Part shown: positions 34,514 through 48,143 of the stretch, piece by piece
Position numbering within the stretch: position 1 is the first letter of the stretch
Layout of the letters: the number at the start of each line of letters is the position of its first letter
Assembly (NCBI GenBank): GCA_029721515.1
Contig: CM056561.1
Location: 9,842,501-9,906,500, forward strand
DNA from: Synanceia verrucosa
Taxonomy: Eukaryota; Chordata; Actinopteri; Perciformes; Synanceiidae
Length of the DNA stretch: 64,000 bases
Reading direction: 5' to 3'
Notes under the pieces: model-generated
Database searches by the model: none
What the model saw: the letters and a program-made list of their open reading frames with translations, nothing else
What the model was told of the DNA's origin: nothing
Program-made: the position numbers and the translations under genes

Positions 34514-35921
34514 TTTGGCCTCTCAATGAGACCCAGTGTCATCCGTCATCTCTGTTTTAGATCATTTATTCTGATTCGGGCATGACAGCAGCAGCAGTCT
34601 TTTCACTTTTCAACGTTGGCCTTGTCTATACATGACAAATGTAACATTTATGATTTAACTGGGAGGTACTATCCTCAGGGCGCAGTGGAAAGACGGCACT
34701 ACTGCTGGATCTCATGACAAGAGCCTCATCTAATGCACCCTGGTTTACCTTTAACTTTACTGAAGGTGAGCTGTAAAGAAAGACTTCGGTTATCAACCGC
34801 ACCCAAACTCAAGAACTCAGTCAGATTCCATACATTTCACTGTGTGCGCCCTTACACTGTTAGTCATGCAGTGTCATGTCATGGATTTGAAAAAGGACTG
34901 TGCTGCAGAAAAACTTACCTGCTGGTTCAACCTGCTCTCACAGCTTCAGGCTGCGAGCTGGTTACCTGTCTTCTTATGTAACAGTGACCATGTGAAGTAG
35001 AACATCTGTTATCTGATCCTCTGAACCAGCTATTTGTAGATCCCAGAAGGATTCTGACAAGAGTATCTGTACATTTACTGCTAAATGAAGAAACTGATAA
35101 GATATTGTAATACTGTTACTAATATTATTACTATGCCCTGTATTATGTAACAGTCATGTTGCTGCAAAAGTGTTAAGTGTTATGCATTGTTTGAGTTCAG
35201 GTGGTTCCAGGCAGTTTCATATCTGTTTTGGATAAAAAGTGTGTCTGCACTAGAGTTAGAGCGTTCTGTTGTAGCTGGACATGTTTATGTTGAAATCATC
35301 GTCAGTAAAGTATGATAAACGCTTTACTGCTTGTCAGGAGCACTCCGTCCTCCAGCAATAGACACTTAAGGTTCACTGTTACCTGAAGATAACAATGTTA
35401 ATCACAAATCTTTGCTCTCTCAGCCTTTAAAAGAAGCAGAATACATTTGATAATAATACATTTGAAAACAAATCGACTAAAACCTTCGGAAATTAAACAT
35501 AATTCCATTTTCATACATAAAAGCTTAAATAATTTGACTACTTCATTCAGGTGCCAAGTTGTATGTACACATATACTGCATGCATCTATTTATTTTCTGA
35601 TAACTGTCTGAATCCTCATACTGTATGCTCCAGATGAACATTACAATATATGTTTGTAGTATAATAAAAGGTGAAAATTGCACTCTATATAGAGTTATTA
35701 GATTTTAGCATGTCATACTGTAGATCATGTTATATAGAATAGATTTTAATCAGAAAACAATTAAACAAATTAATTACAAAAGATGAAAAATGGAGCTGTC
35801 ATTATTATATAACTTTTATTATATAATAATTTTTTTTAACTTTTATATAACTATTTCTGTGAAAACTCATCTTGATTTTTCTGTAGTTACTCAGCTGTGA
35901 ACAGTCCTAGCCAGTCGCGGG

Positions 35922-35955
35922 GGTTTACTAATAGACATGGTTTACTAATAGACAT
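35922..35955. repeat. Perfect tandem duplication, 2 x 17 bp
   Basis: Unit GGTTTACTAATAGACAT occurs twice without a gap. Confidence 0.9.
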
Positions 35956-36127
35956 AAATTGCTCTTTTTGTGCAGTAAATGTCAGCAGCCAGTAGGTCAT
36001 AGCTGGAAGTTCCACTGTGTTGAAATCTTGATTTTCACATGTGCAGGAGTGGGAAGGAACTGGGCTCACAGCAGACACATTAGTACGTCAAGTGGCCTGA
36101 GAGTTTGTGCTGTTATGGTAAGTTTAA

Positions 36128-36625
36128 CCCCTAATTTCCAATGGATGCAGAACAACGCCGACGTTTTGTCGGACCCGATACGTTTCCATTCAGATCAATG
36201 TGTCAATTTCCACTGAATATGGAATGCTGCTGATGTGCTGGCACCTAAACAAATCGTCAGAGTTTCTACTTTTGTTGGACGTTGGAGCATGAATTCAGCA
36301 CAGAGCAGATTGTGTAGGACAGGAAGTCGTGTACAGACACAAAATAAAACATCTGGTTTATTTTCCAAAATAAAATAATCAGTGTTCTTGGCGGATCGTA
36401 TAATTGATTTCCTTCTAGCCTACTCAGTGGACACAGGGTGGTTCTTTTTAACTGACGCTCCGCTACAACCTGTTATATCACACAATTATACGTGAATTTG
36501 TAATTCCAGCTGTCTGGCGGAGCCGCAGCAGGCAGATCTGGTGCGTACTGACTGATGTTGGACGATGACGGATGTCGGACGTCGATGGACACCGGCGTTG
36601 TTCCGCATCCAGTGGAAATTAAAGG
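36128..36625. mobile_element. Non-autonomous DNA element with 33-bp terminal inverted repeats
   Basis: 36128-36160 and the reverse complement of 36593-36625 agree at 29 of 33 positions, sharing TAATTTCCA(A/C)TGGATGC and AACAACGCCG. The element is about 498 bp. The flanks do not show an obvious target duplication, so the superfamily cannot be decided. I saw no coding capacity. Confidence 0.65.
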
Positions 36626-39600
36626 TAAGGTACTATTCCAATTATTTTCTCTCCAGATTAGATCAATCTAAAAAACACACAATGGAGTAGCAGTAAAATT
36701 AAACTTGTTTCTGCCTTGGAGTGGACATGCAGAAATAGAAGAGTCTGTCCTTCATCAAGCAGGTTTTCTCTCAAGGCCCCCTGAGGCAACTAGCACCTGC
36801 CACTGGATTCCCTAGATACTGAATCACTTGTATTTCGGGTGCTGTGTTGACCTCTGACCTCCCTGTAAAGGTGCTTAGAATGTCTCTTCTTCTGGAATCA
36901 ATAGAACATCACAACAAGTAAATGAAAGTGTGTTTCTTCATGGAAATGAAGTATTTCTCTCGGGAAATTCCTTTTGGATCGACTTCTGTGGGTCAGAACT
37001 CTAAATAGGTTGCGAGCCTATTACTGATGGATCCCCTTATGGTAATATGTTCTAATGAACATGGGTCCCAGGGCAAGAAACTACATTTTAGATTTAGGAT
37101 GAGTAGTGAGCTGAGCGGTGACCGTTATCAACTGTTGTTCTCTTCACGATTGGCTCTACAAACTCAGGAACGGGTATAGTAATCTGAGTATTTGGCTTTA
37201 AACACAATACAAGAAACAATTGCAACAACGCGTACAGTATATGCAATAAAGAAAAACAACAGTGAAAAAACTAATTTGCCTGCTGTGGAATCAATAAAGG
37301 GATCTTCTTTTCTCTGGCACCACTATATGATGTTTTCAGTCCCCCCCATCTCTATGTGGGCGGTCGATGGAGGCCAATGGCATGACAGCAGATGAAGGGG
37401 CGACACAGCGTGGAGCCATTATGGTGTCATCAAGGGCAAGTTCACCCATGTGAACCAGCTCCTCTGGTGACAGTGTGGTCACAGTGCACAGCCAGGCCAC
37501 ACACAGACAAACACGCCACTGCACCAACTCACTCACCACAGCATGCACATACAAACATACCTCACATCTGCCCATCTGTATACAGTTGCAGGCTAGAATG
37601 TGACCTATTGTTACAGTGACAATTTAGCAACAATAGAGGAGAACAGACAGTTAACTCCACAATGCCTTCATGCTGATCTGTGCAGAAGCCTCGGTGCTGC
37701 TTGCTGCTGTGGCGCCCCACAAAGCTCATTTAACTACTTGGGAATCAGGTCGCTTGTGCAGCTCATCAATTAATGATGCCTTTCCAACAATTACTTTAAT
37801 TGCAATCATGTAATGACGGCGCCACTGAAACACCAGAGGAGTTGTAGGCCTATATTTGGATCTGACATGTGGAGCTTTGTAACTCAAACTGTGAATACAG
37901 AATATGAAACAGAGCTGAGTTGAATAAATATTATGTATTGTTTGTCATTTATTAACTTGAGAGTCAGGGTGAGCAATCATGTCACACATAATTAACATAC
38001 ATACAAACTCTTTCTTATTATCTATGTACCTGTGGGGCTTTATATTCTACAGAATCATGCAGTGACAGTGCCCACTAAATACACACTTTCCTGACACTTC
38101 AATCACGGCCCTGTAATCATATCATATGACCGATGTCACATGTCCATGTAAAAACTATGTTGCGCTAGGATGTGCGAACTTGACACTCAGTCCTCATTTT
38201 GGTTTGAAGTTGATAGACAAAGTAAAACTGGAGTTATTGTCTTTTCCTTCTGATACAAAATTATATTCACATAATATAAAGAAACATATGTAGCACACGA
38301 AACGTTGCATTTATTTAAATATCTCCGTCATTTCATGTCCTTTTACAAAATCAAATATTATGTGTTTTGTGTGTTTGTGGGCCCAAAATGTTGATATAGT
38401 AGTTCAAAATGAAAAAATATGATAATAAACATGGGCATGATAAACAATTGTTTATGTGGTATATAAAGGCAAAAACAAAAGAGTATAAAATGGCCAAAAT
38501 AGGCCAAGACCTTTAAGGGTAAACACCAGTTCACCCAGTAATTAAACTGGTAAAGAAAATGAAGAATTAGAGCGTAATAAGTAATAGCGATCACTCCTCC
38601 CCACCCTCAACTGTAAACACAACACTGACACATATCTAAGTGACCACTGAATTTGATATAATGAATTTGTTAGATCATATTTGCCTATTTACACATTTTC
38701 ATTTTTTAAGTTACATGTTGCTGTATTTTCCTACAGCGCACACAATGTGTAATAGATTCGACAAGCTATAATTTATAAAAATCCATCCAGAAAGTTGGTC
38801 TGGATACAACAGAGTTGGTGGTGACACGGGGAAGAATGCGGAACAGCTGTCTGTCGGTTCAGGATGAGGAAGTGTCTGTAAATTTATAGGAAGGGAACTG
38901 GAACCATTGTCATTGGGGATTTCTTTCAACCTAGTTTCCATTCGTTCAAAACAATGAATTACGCTGTACAGCCAGTCATTATCGGTGTGACGCTGACATT
39001 GAGGTCAAATGCACATCATACCAGATAAACGCAGGTGTGTCAACAATTGGGGTTATTTAACGTCATTAAGCCAAGGGAGGAAATACAAGTTTTATATCTC
39101 ACTGGTATTTACTACTCTCAACTTTTAGATACAATTACAACCAGAGCAGGGGAAATAACACATTTGGTCCAGTGAGAACAAAAAAGGATATTGTATCATT
39201 TCCACTTTGCCTGGTGGTGTACATGCTTCAGCTTTTAAATGATGGCTCAGTGTGTGGTAAAGAGAAAAAAATATACTGTGTGCTTTTATTCTCCCCCAAA
39301 AAGAGTGAGACGAAAATGAAAAGAGGAAAACTTCCTGCCGTGATATTATATGTTCAGAAAAGGACTTTGAGAACAGAAAGCAGACTTAGAGAAAACAGTA
39401 ATGGAGAAGTGGACCTCCACGTGGCTTTGAGTTCATGATTTTCACACCCACTCTCAACAAAACCATCCACTTAAAGAAATTCAAATAAAGAGGATGTGAC
39501 TCAGTAGAAAAACAGCAACAACTACGCACACCTTTTTCTGTCTATGAGTCAGAGTGCAAGTGTGAAAGTAAAGCACCGGTTAACAATAGATTCAACACAA

Positions 39601-41628
39601 TGAACCACGTGAAAGGGAGCAGGGTTACTCCAGTGGATACCTTACCTAGGGTGTGTTTGTTTAACTGAGCGTGAGATGGGTGGGGTGTGAGAAGACAAGA
39701 AGTCAGTGAATAGAAAGAGATAGCAAGGGTGTGGAGCATTTCTTGGCAATATACACACAGTTTTCAGACCAATGGACAACACTTGTCAAACTGGTGAATT
39801 GATGGAGAACGCTGCAGCTGCAGAATGGGCTGTAACCCAGAGTAATCTGTTCAGATTAAAAGAGCTTGTTTCTGCCACTATACAATATGCTGTTAGAAAG
39901 AATATTCATTAAAGCTTTTGTACCATGACATACTCTCACAATCCAGTGTGCTTTAGACATATCAGACGTAAACAAGCCATTTGGAGCTTTTGCCACTTGA
40001 ACCCTGATCTTTTTACCCTTTAATTTTCTCTTATTTTCCTTGGTTTCTAACAACAAAAATCATTAGCAATATTTTATGGACAAGAACAATATGTCAAACA
40101 TTTTACAAAGGGAACATTTTTAAAGACGAATAAATAAAACATAATGATAATATGGTAATAGTTCTTCATAGACCTAGACCAGATTTGCTCATGGGTTTCC
40201 ACCAGTGTGCTGCAAGCATTGGAAATGAATGTTTTGAACATTCAATGTTTACATGTTATACAAGTAGCAAACTCCTTTCAGGGCGTCATATCTGATTCAA
40301 CATTTGACTCAAGGTATCAGGACTCAAATACACGAATCTTGACTCAAAAGAGGTTTTTAACTTGGAATTTAAGTCAGAATAAAAAAAACCACAATCATTT
40401 AATAAATCTGGAAACAAGGCATTTCCAAAGTCTGGATCACAATAAGGCACCATAGTATGATTGACATGGCAGACAATCACACTGAAGGGAAATACAGGTA
40501 GTCATGTGATCTGGAAGAAGTAGGAAAGGTAAGTACAAAATAAAACAAGAAGTGCACAACAAGATTAGATGCTAGTGATTTAAGATAATGTGCTCAGGAA
40601 AGGCAAATGTGTGTACTGTTGAGAAATGATAGACGATAAGTATAAAGTCATTAGTGATGTTCTATCTGTGAATGAAGCAGTGCAAAAAATGCTGCAGATC
40701 CTGACCTCCCAAGCAAAGTCCCTGGTCAATTGGTCAAGAAATTTTAAAATGTACACATTAAAAACAAACCCATGGCCAAGAGAATTACAGGGGTACCCAT
40801 ATAAAGAATAGAGGGGTCCTCATTTTCTGCATTCTGATGAATTTGTATGTGCTCCTTTGTATCTTACATGTTTTAGCAAGATTTCTGCTCATGTTCAAAA
40901 CTGAAATCCTAATTTAATGAGACTAGAGAGAGAAAACTACCTTGCCTTGTAGATTGTGTGGCCTGTGATATGGTTACTATGCCCTTCAAACTGTCTGACA
41001 GGCACAGTTTGGAACTCTGAACTCTGGATGAGACAAAGTTTAGAGGAGTGGCTGCATAGAAAAGTCCAAAGCCAAAGAGCACACCCACCACACCACAGGT
41101 CATTTTTCAGCCTTCTAACAAGAGATCCTGGAGCAATCCCTCCTCATTAACTCTCACCCATATGACAGAAGCCTACTGGTATAGCATGAACGTAATAACC
41201 TGAGCCAGAGGTTATCAGATGTCATACCAGAGTGACTGAATCAGCAACAGGGCTCTGGGTGTGACTCTATAAGCAAAACTTAGATAGTGTGTATGAAGCA
41301 CAGGTCTGCCACGATGACCACAAACTCCAAATGTGGAACAGTTTTACTGTTATTGATTAACTGACACATTAAGCCCTTTGTGCAATCACACATAAATTTG
41401 GAAAGGACATTTTGAAACTTCAGTTGGAAAAGAAACAAGAAATGTAGCACATCATAACAACATTATCAGGTATGTAATAAAATGAAAGTAACATATTGCT
41501 GCTAGAATGAGAGAATGGAAGTTATGATAAAAATAATATACAGGAACATTTTACTGCCAATGTAACAGTGTCATATGGCCTCTATATCATTATGATATTA
41601 TTTATCTACTTCTTTATAGTTATTCTTA
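36626..41628. other. Intergenic stretch, no gene recognised
   Basis: No recognisable exon, RNA gene or bounded repeat. Open frames are below about 90 codons and lack motifs. Confidence 0.5.
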
Positions 41629-41960
41629 ATGCAAGTTAGGTCAGGTCAAAACCATACAGGTTCTCTCCTTTGGCTCAGACTCCTGCAGGGGCCTCCTATA
41701 GAGACTAGATCAGATCAGATCAGATCTGGATTTGCTGCAGTCAGAGCTTCAGTGGCAGGTGGAGAGGCCTGCAGCAGCTTCTCCTCTGACCAGCAGCAGA
41801 GCTCTACCTTGCTGTTTCCTGCTGGGAGTCAACACAGACCCCCCACTGCTGGAGGCCCGGGTCTTGATGATGGGCCCACTGGAGGGAATGGGAGGCATGG
41901 GAGAACCAAAACCAGTAGTGACCAGGGCAGACTGTCAGACCCTGCTGCAGTTTTCTAAAG
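41629..41960. other. GC-rich block open on both strands, unidentified
   Basis: This block is distinctly more GC-rich than its flanks and has overlapping open frames of 80-109 codons on the plus strand and 65 codons on the minus strand. It contains a short (GATCA)n run at about 41708-41726. I recognise no protein family in any frame and see no convincing donor site. It could be an unannotated exon, a retropseudogene piece or a repeat. Confidence 0.3.
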
Positions 41961-43143
41961 GGATTCTGCTCTGAAACACATACCACTGCAAATATCAACA
42001 CAAAATTAAAGTTCCTTCATTCATTTTCCACATTCATTTAAATATGAACCATAGCTCTGCATCACTTACAGGAGTGGCTGTCTGCAAAGTCTTTGGTCAC
42101 ATTTTATTGTGTGAAATGAGAGTTTATTATTTGTGAATGCATTTCCTGACGTATTATTGGCCATATATACTGTAGGCTTGTTTGTCTCCTCTGTGGAGAG
42201 ACTACTGTAAACCCATGACAGATTTCTTTACTACTTCTTTACACACACGTCGTAGAGTATATTGCACTCAAATAAATGTTGTGAGTGTAAACTGTTACAG
42301 AGAGCTGGTTGAACAAACATAAGGACTCTTCTCAATCTGCTCAGTTAACAGAGTAAAAATGTTTCCAGAGAAACAAATATTATGTGACTGCATGCCTCTG
42401 ACCTATTCTGTGGAAGCCCCGGCCCAGTCTTATCTCACCCTCCCACTTCCACAGAAGCCAACACTCCCAGCCCTTCACACACACACACACACACACACAC
42501 CAAGTGTGTCTGTGTTGTTCCTGTGTGTATTGCAGTGCTATATTACATGTCCTCTATTTGTTTACAAAACCGCAGCATCGGCTGTGGTGGCCTGCATTCA
42601 GCGAACTTTTCCTGGAAGAGCATGTTCACACCTCTAGAGTGTTTGCTAGATTGAAAGTGATGAGCCCCTCTCTGAACCCTTGTGTCATTAGTTTTCATTT
42701 AGCAGTCATGTGTCACTGCTTACGCTTATCTATGATGTATGAGTGAAGATTCACACTCTCAATTTTAACAAAGGCTTCTTCCCTTGCTTTTGTAAAAAAA
42801 CAGGTTAAAGTATTTGTTTTATCATTATGCTATTATTGTGTTTATTTTGTTTTGAGGCTTATGATATCATATAGTCCCCTTTCTCATTCGATAAACATGA
42901 ACTATTACTAGTACATACTCTTAGGCAACGAAGTCGGGAGGAAAAGAACAGGTGTAAATGATAAAATGATTGATGGCTGAATTCCTGGCTTATTCTTACT
43001 GGGACTCTTGAATAGGATGGAACCATTGTTAATGTTGTTCTAAACACTTATGCCTTAAAAATGTCAAAATTTGTAAAAGATGGGAAAGTAAAGTAAAAGT
43101 TTTTTAAATAAGGAAACATTTGTATTTTTGTGACAGAAAACAA
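41961..43143. other. Intergenic stretch, no gene recognised
   Basis: Nothing recognised apart from the (AC)n tract at 42476-42500. Confidence 0.5.
42476..42500. repeat. (AC)n microsatellite
   Basis: About twelve AC units. Confidence 0.95.
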
Positions 43144-43225
43144 TCATTGCCACACCTCACCATTAAAGTGGGGCACGCCTCACCGTTAAAGTGAGGCTCA
43201 CCTTAATGGTGAGGTGTGGCAATGA
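43144..43225. repeat. 23-bp perfect inverted repeat with nested hairpin
   Basis: 43144-43166 pairs perfectly with 43203-43225. Inside, GCCTCAC (43177-43183) pairs with GTGAGGC (43191-43197). The CCTCACC(A/G)TTAAAGTG motif also occurs twice in direct orientation, so the structure seems to have grown by inverted and direct copying of one short sequence. Confidence 0.85.
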
Positions 43226-43700
43226 ATGTCTGCAGTACAGCTTACCTTTGCTGCCTTCAAATGGAATTTGTGAACTAATGGTCAATAGTTATGATGTGGA
43301 AAGTCCTGTTTACAAAATGTTTGGCATTCAAGTGGTTAAGTTGTGAGAACCCCACTGCTTTGGCATTGGCAACATGGACTTATTCACCGTGATGTTGGTT
43401 TGTGACTGAGTTTGGCATTTTGGTCATTGTCATCTTGGTTTTTGGTGCCTGTCATGAACATTATTCTTGTCATCTAGAGACTAGATGAGGCAAACAAAAG
43501 ATTGTCAGTGGATAACAATACAAAGGCCTAATGACAGAGATACAGTAGATAAAGGTAATTCTAAAATAAATAAATAAATAAAATAAAAAACTCTTAAAGA
43601 CAAAGTACAGCTTATTAACATCTCCACCATAAAATGAGCTTTTAAGGCCTCACATTTTTAAAAATGTCAGCAAACATTGGACAAAGATCAGGGTATCACC

Positions 43701-44123
43701 TAATCTGACTCTCGCCAGCTGAATGTCGTTCCGCCTAGCTCTAACATCCATCTGGGATTGTTTGATTGGAGATGTATTTCAGAAGGCGGGGCCTTATCCA
43801 AAATCCTTGCTTGTGATTGGATAAACCACTTGTCCATCGTCTTCAATGACGTGCTACTTCAGCCACTCACATCGAAACCAACCCGTGATGCTGATGAGAG
43901 TGACCTTCAAAACCGTTCTCTCATGATTCCTCGCTGAGAGCCGCCATTGTTGTCTGAATCAAACTGTCACTTCTCCGCTACATCACATCTATGAAAACCC
44001 TGCCCGGCGATTCTGATTGGCTCGATCATTTTTTGCTCCCTTGAAGTCCTTCCCATCGGGTGTGAGTCTAGATGGATGCATGGAGCTAGGCGGAATTACA
44101 TTCTGCTGGCGAGAGTCAGGTCA
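43701..44123. mobile_element. DNA transposon with 9-bp target duplication, copy 1 (423 bp)
   Basis: GGTATCACC lies directly on both sides (43692-43700 and 44124-44132). The termini are inverted repeats of about 55 bp: TAATCTGACTCTCGCCAGC on the left, and TGACCTGACTCTCGCCAGC on the right when reversed. The interior is non-coding except for a start codon at 43947 on the minus strand with eight codons (MAALSEES) before a stop. The same start is present in the 49.9-kb copy. A 9-bp duplication is found in Mutator-like and a few other superfamilies, but I cannot assign one. This copy is an internally deleted, non-autonomous member. Confidence 0.8.
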
Positions 44124-44157
44124 GGTATCACCATTTTCTGCCAACAATGAATATCCA

Positions 44158-44505
44158 TCCATCCATCCATTTTCTACCGCTTATCCTCATAGGGTCGTGG
44201 GGGGGCTGGAGCCCATCCCAGCTGCCCCAGGGCGGAAGGCAGGGCACACCTCGGACAAGTCGCCACCTCATCACAGGGCACATAGAGAGAGACAACCACT
44301 CATACTCACATTCACAACCACGGTGAATCCAAATTAGCTAATTAACCCAATCCCCATGCATGTTTTTGGATGGTGGGAGGAAGCCGGAGCAGCCACACAG
44401 ACACAGGGAGAACATGCAAACTCCACACAGAAAGACCCTGGGCCGGGAATCGAACCTTCTTGCTGTGAGGTGACAGTGCTAACCACTACACCACTGTACC
44501 GCCCG
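44158..44505 (-). mobile_element. tRNA-derived SINE with 13-bp target duplication
   Basis: Read on the minus strand: tRNA-like head with A-box region (44493-44476) and B-box GGTTCGATTCC (44456-44446), a body, and an (ATGG)n tail. CAATGAATATCCA occurs exactly at 44145-44157 and 44506-44518, a perfect 13-bp target-site duplication. The copy is therefore complete and fairly young. It was inserted only about 20 bp from the right target duplication of the neighbouring DNA transposon. Confidence 0.9.
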
Positions 44506-46064
44506 CAATGAATATCCAGGTTGTAAATTCCACTACATTGAATTTTTGAGATTTCAGTCTATACTGAAATATTTGATCTGTGTTACAATTTAAACAGAAA
44601 AGTGTACAAATTCTTTAAGATAGTCACAAAAAGAAAACTTAGGGGATGTGATAATCAGTCTGTCAGCAGATGATAAGTGGTTATGTGGTCAGTGCTGTAT
44701 GCATATCCTAAATTAATGATATGGCCCAAGCCAACCAAGCAAGAACATGGTGCCAAATGGAGGTACAGAGTCCCAACAGGGACCTGCAAAGCAGCACATA
44801 TGCAAATCAAGACCTGCTAAAGTGGACTGGCTGTCATTCCAACCATGACTGCTGCTAATCTAATTAATATTTACTGATTTTAAAATTCAAATTCATCAGT
44901 ACAAACCCTCAGCCCTCAGCCGTTTGTATTTCCAAGGAAATAGTCATCTCTTTGTGCTCATGTATCCCTGTGCAGTGCTTAAAAGACAGATGGGGAATGC
45001 CATAACCTTGCATGGGGTGGACACTGAGGTGATTCAGTCAGCTTCTTACATCTAACTACTCCCAACTCCTCTGTCCTGGCAAAATGCTAAACAATGATGT
45101 CAGTGCATTCCTCACGCTTCAGAGACATTCTCCAGGCAGCACCAGCAAGCTTAAAAGGACTTCTCACAGTAATAAAGCCAGAATCCTTCCCACAAACACA
45201 ACCACCACATTATACTGTTTTATTTCCCCAGAAATTTTGATCCGAATCACCATCTGAGTTACTGTATGTAACGCAAATACACTGACTGTTAGTTTGGCGA
45301 TCATCAAGCAGAAATCTACGTCAGGTCATGAAAGGAAACCTTTGTTCTGTTGAACTTATGCCTCCCTTTATTTTTAGTATTCAAACCGCAACTAACTTCT
45401 CCATTCTTTGGTACTTACAGAGGAGAAAGAAGAAAAGGAGGTGACATGCACAATTTAGTTGCATGTCATCCCTGTTTATCTGGCCTTGTATTTTCCGTCA
45501 CCTCTCTGTTGTCTCTTTTCAAATAAGAAAATTGATTAGTGAATAACATTTTTTTTTTTTTTCCTGTCAAGCCTACCATATAAGAAAAAAATGCAACAAA
45601 ATTAAAAATTAAACATGTAAATAATCTATTACAAAAAGTATAATATTAAATAATAGTAATTTTAGCAAATTACTGAATAGATAAATGTTAAATTAAAAGC
45701 CTCATCTCAAAATCAATTTTGTAAAATAATTTTAAAGATCGTCTTACGAATAGTCGTTAAGTTACAGTACTAAGCCTCACTACTTCAATCAGGGATCAAT
45801 CTCCCTGAAGAAGACGTACATTTTTTTCCGCTCACTGTTATTTTTTTTTTTTTCCAGTGATATACTCCCACAAGTGGAGGAGTAGACTAAAGCTTTGGTG
45901 TTTGGTGCAGGATGGGCAGTTGGAGGCATGTTGTTACAGGTCACATTCTTTCCAGGAAGACGCAGTATCTCCGAGGCAGTGGGTCTATTTCATGGCCATG
46001 TCTGCTGTTCTGCTCTGTCTCACCCTCACTTAGGCCTCTATGACTCCATACACAGAGGATTCCA

Positions 46065-46088
46065 ACACACACACACACACACACACAG
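46065..46088. repeat. (AC)n microsatellite
   Basis: About twelve AC units. Confidence 0.9.
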
Positions 46089-46520
46089 CACAGTTTGCTT
46101 CTCCCCTTCTACCAAGTCAGTGACCTCCTTTTACTGTACGGCTGATACTCTCTCATTCATATACACACTCAATGACCTCTGAGTGATTCCTTGTCCCTTC
46201 CCAGAATTTAGTGAGGTGATGAAAACAGCTGCGAGACTCAAGTCTAACCAGAATTGAATTGAATCACAGCTGACATATATAATGATTCAGTGGAAACCTC
46301 ATTATCTAATTTCACTGTTGATGATAATATGTAGAAGGAGAACAGTTTACTCACTGTATCTTGAGCAGACAGAACTTGTTTCTAATTAAGACATCTGAAC
46401 TTCTCATCAAAGGCTCTCTGCTTGTTGTTTTACTCTCAGTCACAGTGAAACTCAAGCTGAGGAACCAAAATGATTCAGCTCTTACTTTCACTCTGACTGA
46501 TAGATTAGACGTCTCAATCT

Positions 46521-46569
46521 TCACACACACACACACACACACACGCACGCACACACACACTCACACACA
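46521..46569. repeat. Interrupted (AC)n microsatellite
   Basis: AC units broken by ACGC and TC, ending in ACACACATAGGG. Confidence 0.9.
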
Positions 46570-46754
46570 TAGGGACATGTGAGTCCCTGGAAAGCTCACA
46601 GAACACTGCAAGCATGGAAAAGAAACTTCTGTGATGAATTCAACTCTGTTGAGTTACTCTTTTTTATGACATAATAACCACCCATGTTAAGCAAACATTC
46701 AGGCAGCTGCTGATTCTTACCAGTGGAAGTATGTGTGTGTTCTAATACTTGCTA

Positions 46755-46930
46755 CATAGTGAGGACCAAAACAAGATTTCAACAAGTGAGGACATTTTTG
46801 GCCGGTCCTCACTTCCTGTTTGACGGTTAATTTTTTAGGTTCAAGTTTGGTTGGGGATAAGCATTTTGTTTTAATGGTTAAGGTAAGGGACCAAGGGATG
46901 AATTATGTCAGTGAGTCCTCACAAAGATAG
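46755..46930. repeat. Interspersed repeat bounded by inverted GTGAGGAC motifs
   Basis: The sequence runs from TAGTGAGGACC to GTCCTCACAAAG with further GTCCTCAC and GTGAGGAC motifs inside. It resembles in design the GTCCCCAC-bounded repeat at 9.1 kb, though sequence identity between the two is low. Confidence 0.4.
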
Positions 46931-48110
46931 AAGTGCAGGGGTGTGTGTGTCTTGCCAAAGCAGGACAAACAGGATGCTGGCCTATTTAACAATGTAGAGT
47001 GCAGCTGGAAAGTCTCCTGCAGCTGTGTCTAAGTGTTGCTTAGTGATTTATTAGAATTTACAGCACCATCTTTATCATCCAATTCAAAGAAATCTGGTAG
47101 TATAGAACAGCACAGTACAGTATTGTATAGTATGATCATCATCTCCTGGAATTCGGAAACAGCCGAACAAACAACCTTCACTGTAAGACCTACTCTTATA
47201 AACTGACTGATAACAGAATGAAAAGCAACAGATGATGAAGACAACCCTGAGTTGACAATGTGATTTTGGAGATAATGCTAACAGCCGTGGTTTGTGTTGC
47301 ACTGTTGCCTTGTTATTATCAGCTGTACGGGTAAATCCAGCAGCCGTTACCTGAGATGAACCTCGCTGTTGGTTCCTGTGGTTGCTTTTCTCAAGCTGTC
47401 GGGTTTCTAATACACTCATCTGCCTCCCCTCATCTCCTTCTTCGCTCTGTCCCTAAATGACTCTCTCGCTTTCTGTCTCCATCTGCTCGTAATGTGGATT
47501 CACCTCTCCCCTTCTCTTACTCTGTTCTTTTGTTATCACCATCTGCTTGCCTTCTTTTTTTATTCTTATGCAACCTTATCATGCATTCCTCTGTTAAACA
47601 GACTTTAATGTATACCTGTTGTTTTGAAATGAATTCAAGTGACATGGATTCATACATCTATGTTTTCAGAAAGCTACAAGCATGTTTTTTCAGTTATTCA
47701 TAGGCCAGGATGCCCGAACCTTGAAATTCGCATGAGGTTAACAGTGTACATCCGGAGACATTTTACAGATGCAATGCATTCCAAGATCTGCATAATAGAC
47801 GAGTGACTCCACCTCTGAGAATCACCCAGATTAACCTGCAATATTAAAACCACAACGGAACCCATCTATCAAAGCTATGCTACGCTGTGCAGCAAAGTAT
47901 GCACACAAATTTTATTTCAAGTGCTGAATGTTTTTTTTTTTTTATTTAGATGCATATTGCTTTTCTCTAGGAAGTGACCAAAGGACTGCAGCAGGTTGTA
48001 CAGCAGCAGCTATAAAGTTCCCTGACAAGCAAATAAGCTCTGGGCTTTGGGGCCTTGTGATTATGGTTCAGTATGTCTGCACAGCTTTTACACGTGCATG
48101 CATGCACGTG

Positions 48111-48111
<1 letters not shown>

Positions 48112-48143
<32 letters not shown>

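Larger units (their letters stand above)
32241..36127. other. Intergenic stretch with small repeats, no gene recognised
   Basis: Apart from the (GT)n, (TAA)n and two short tandem duplications listed separately, nothing was recognised. The sequence is AT-rich, particularly at 35400-35880. Confidence 0.5.
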
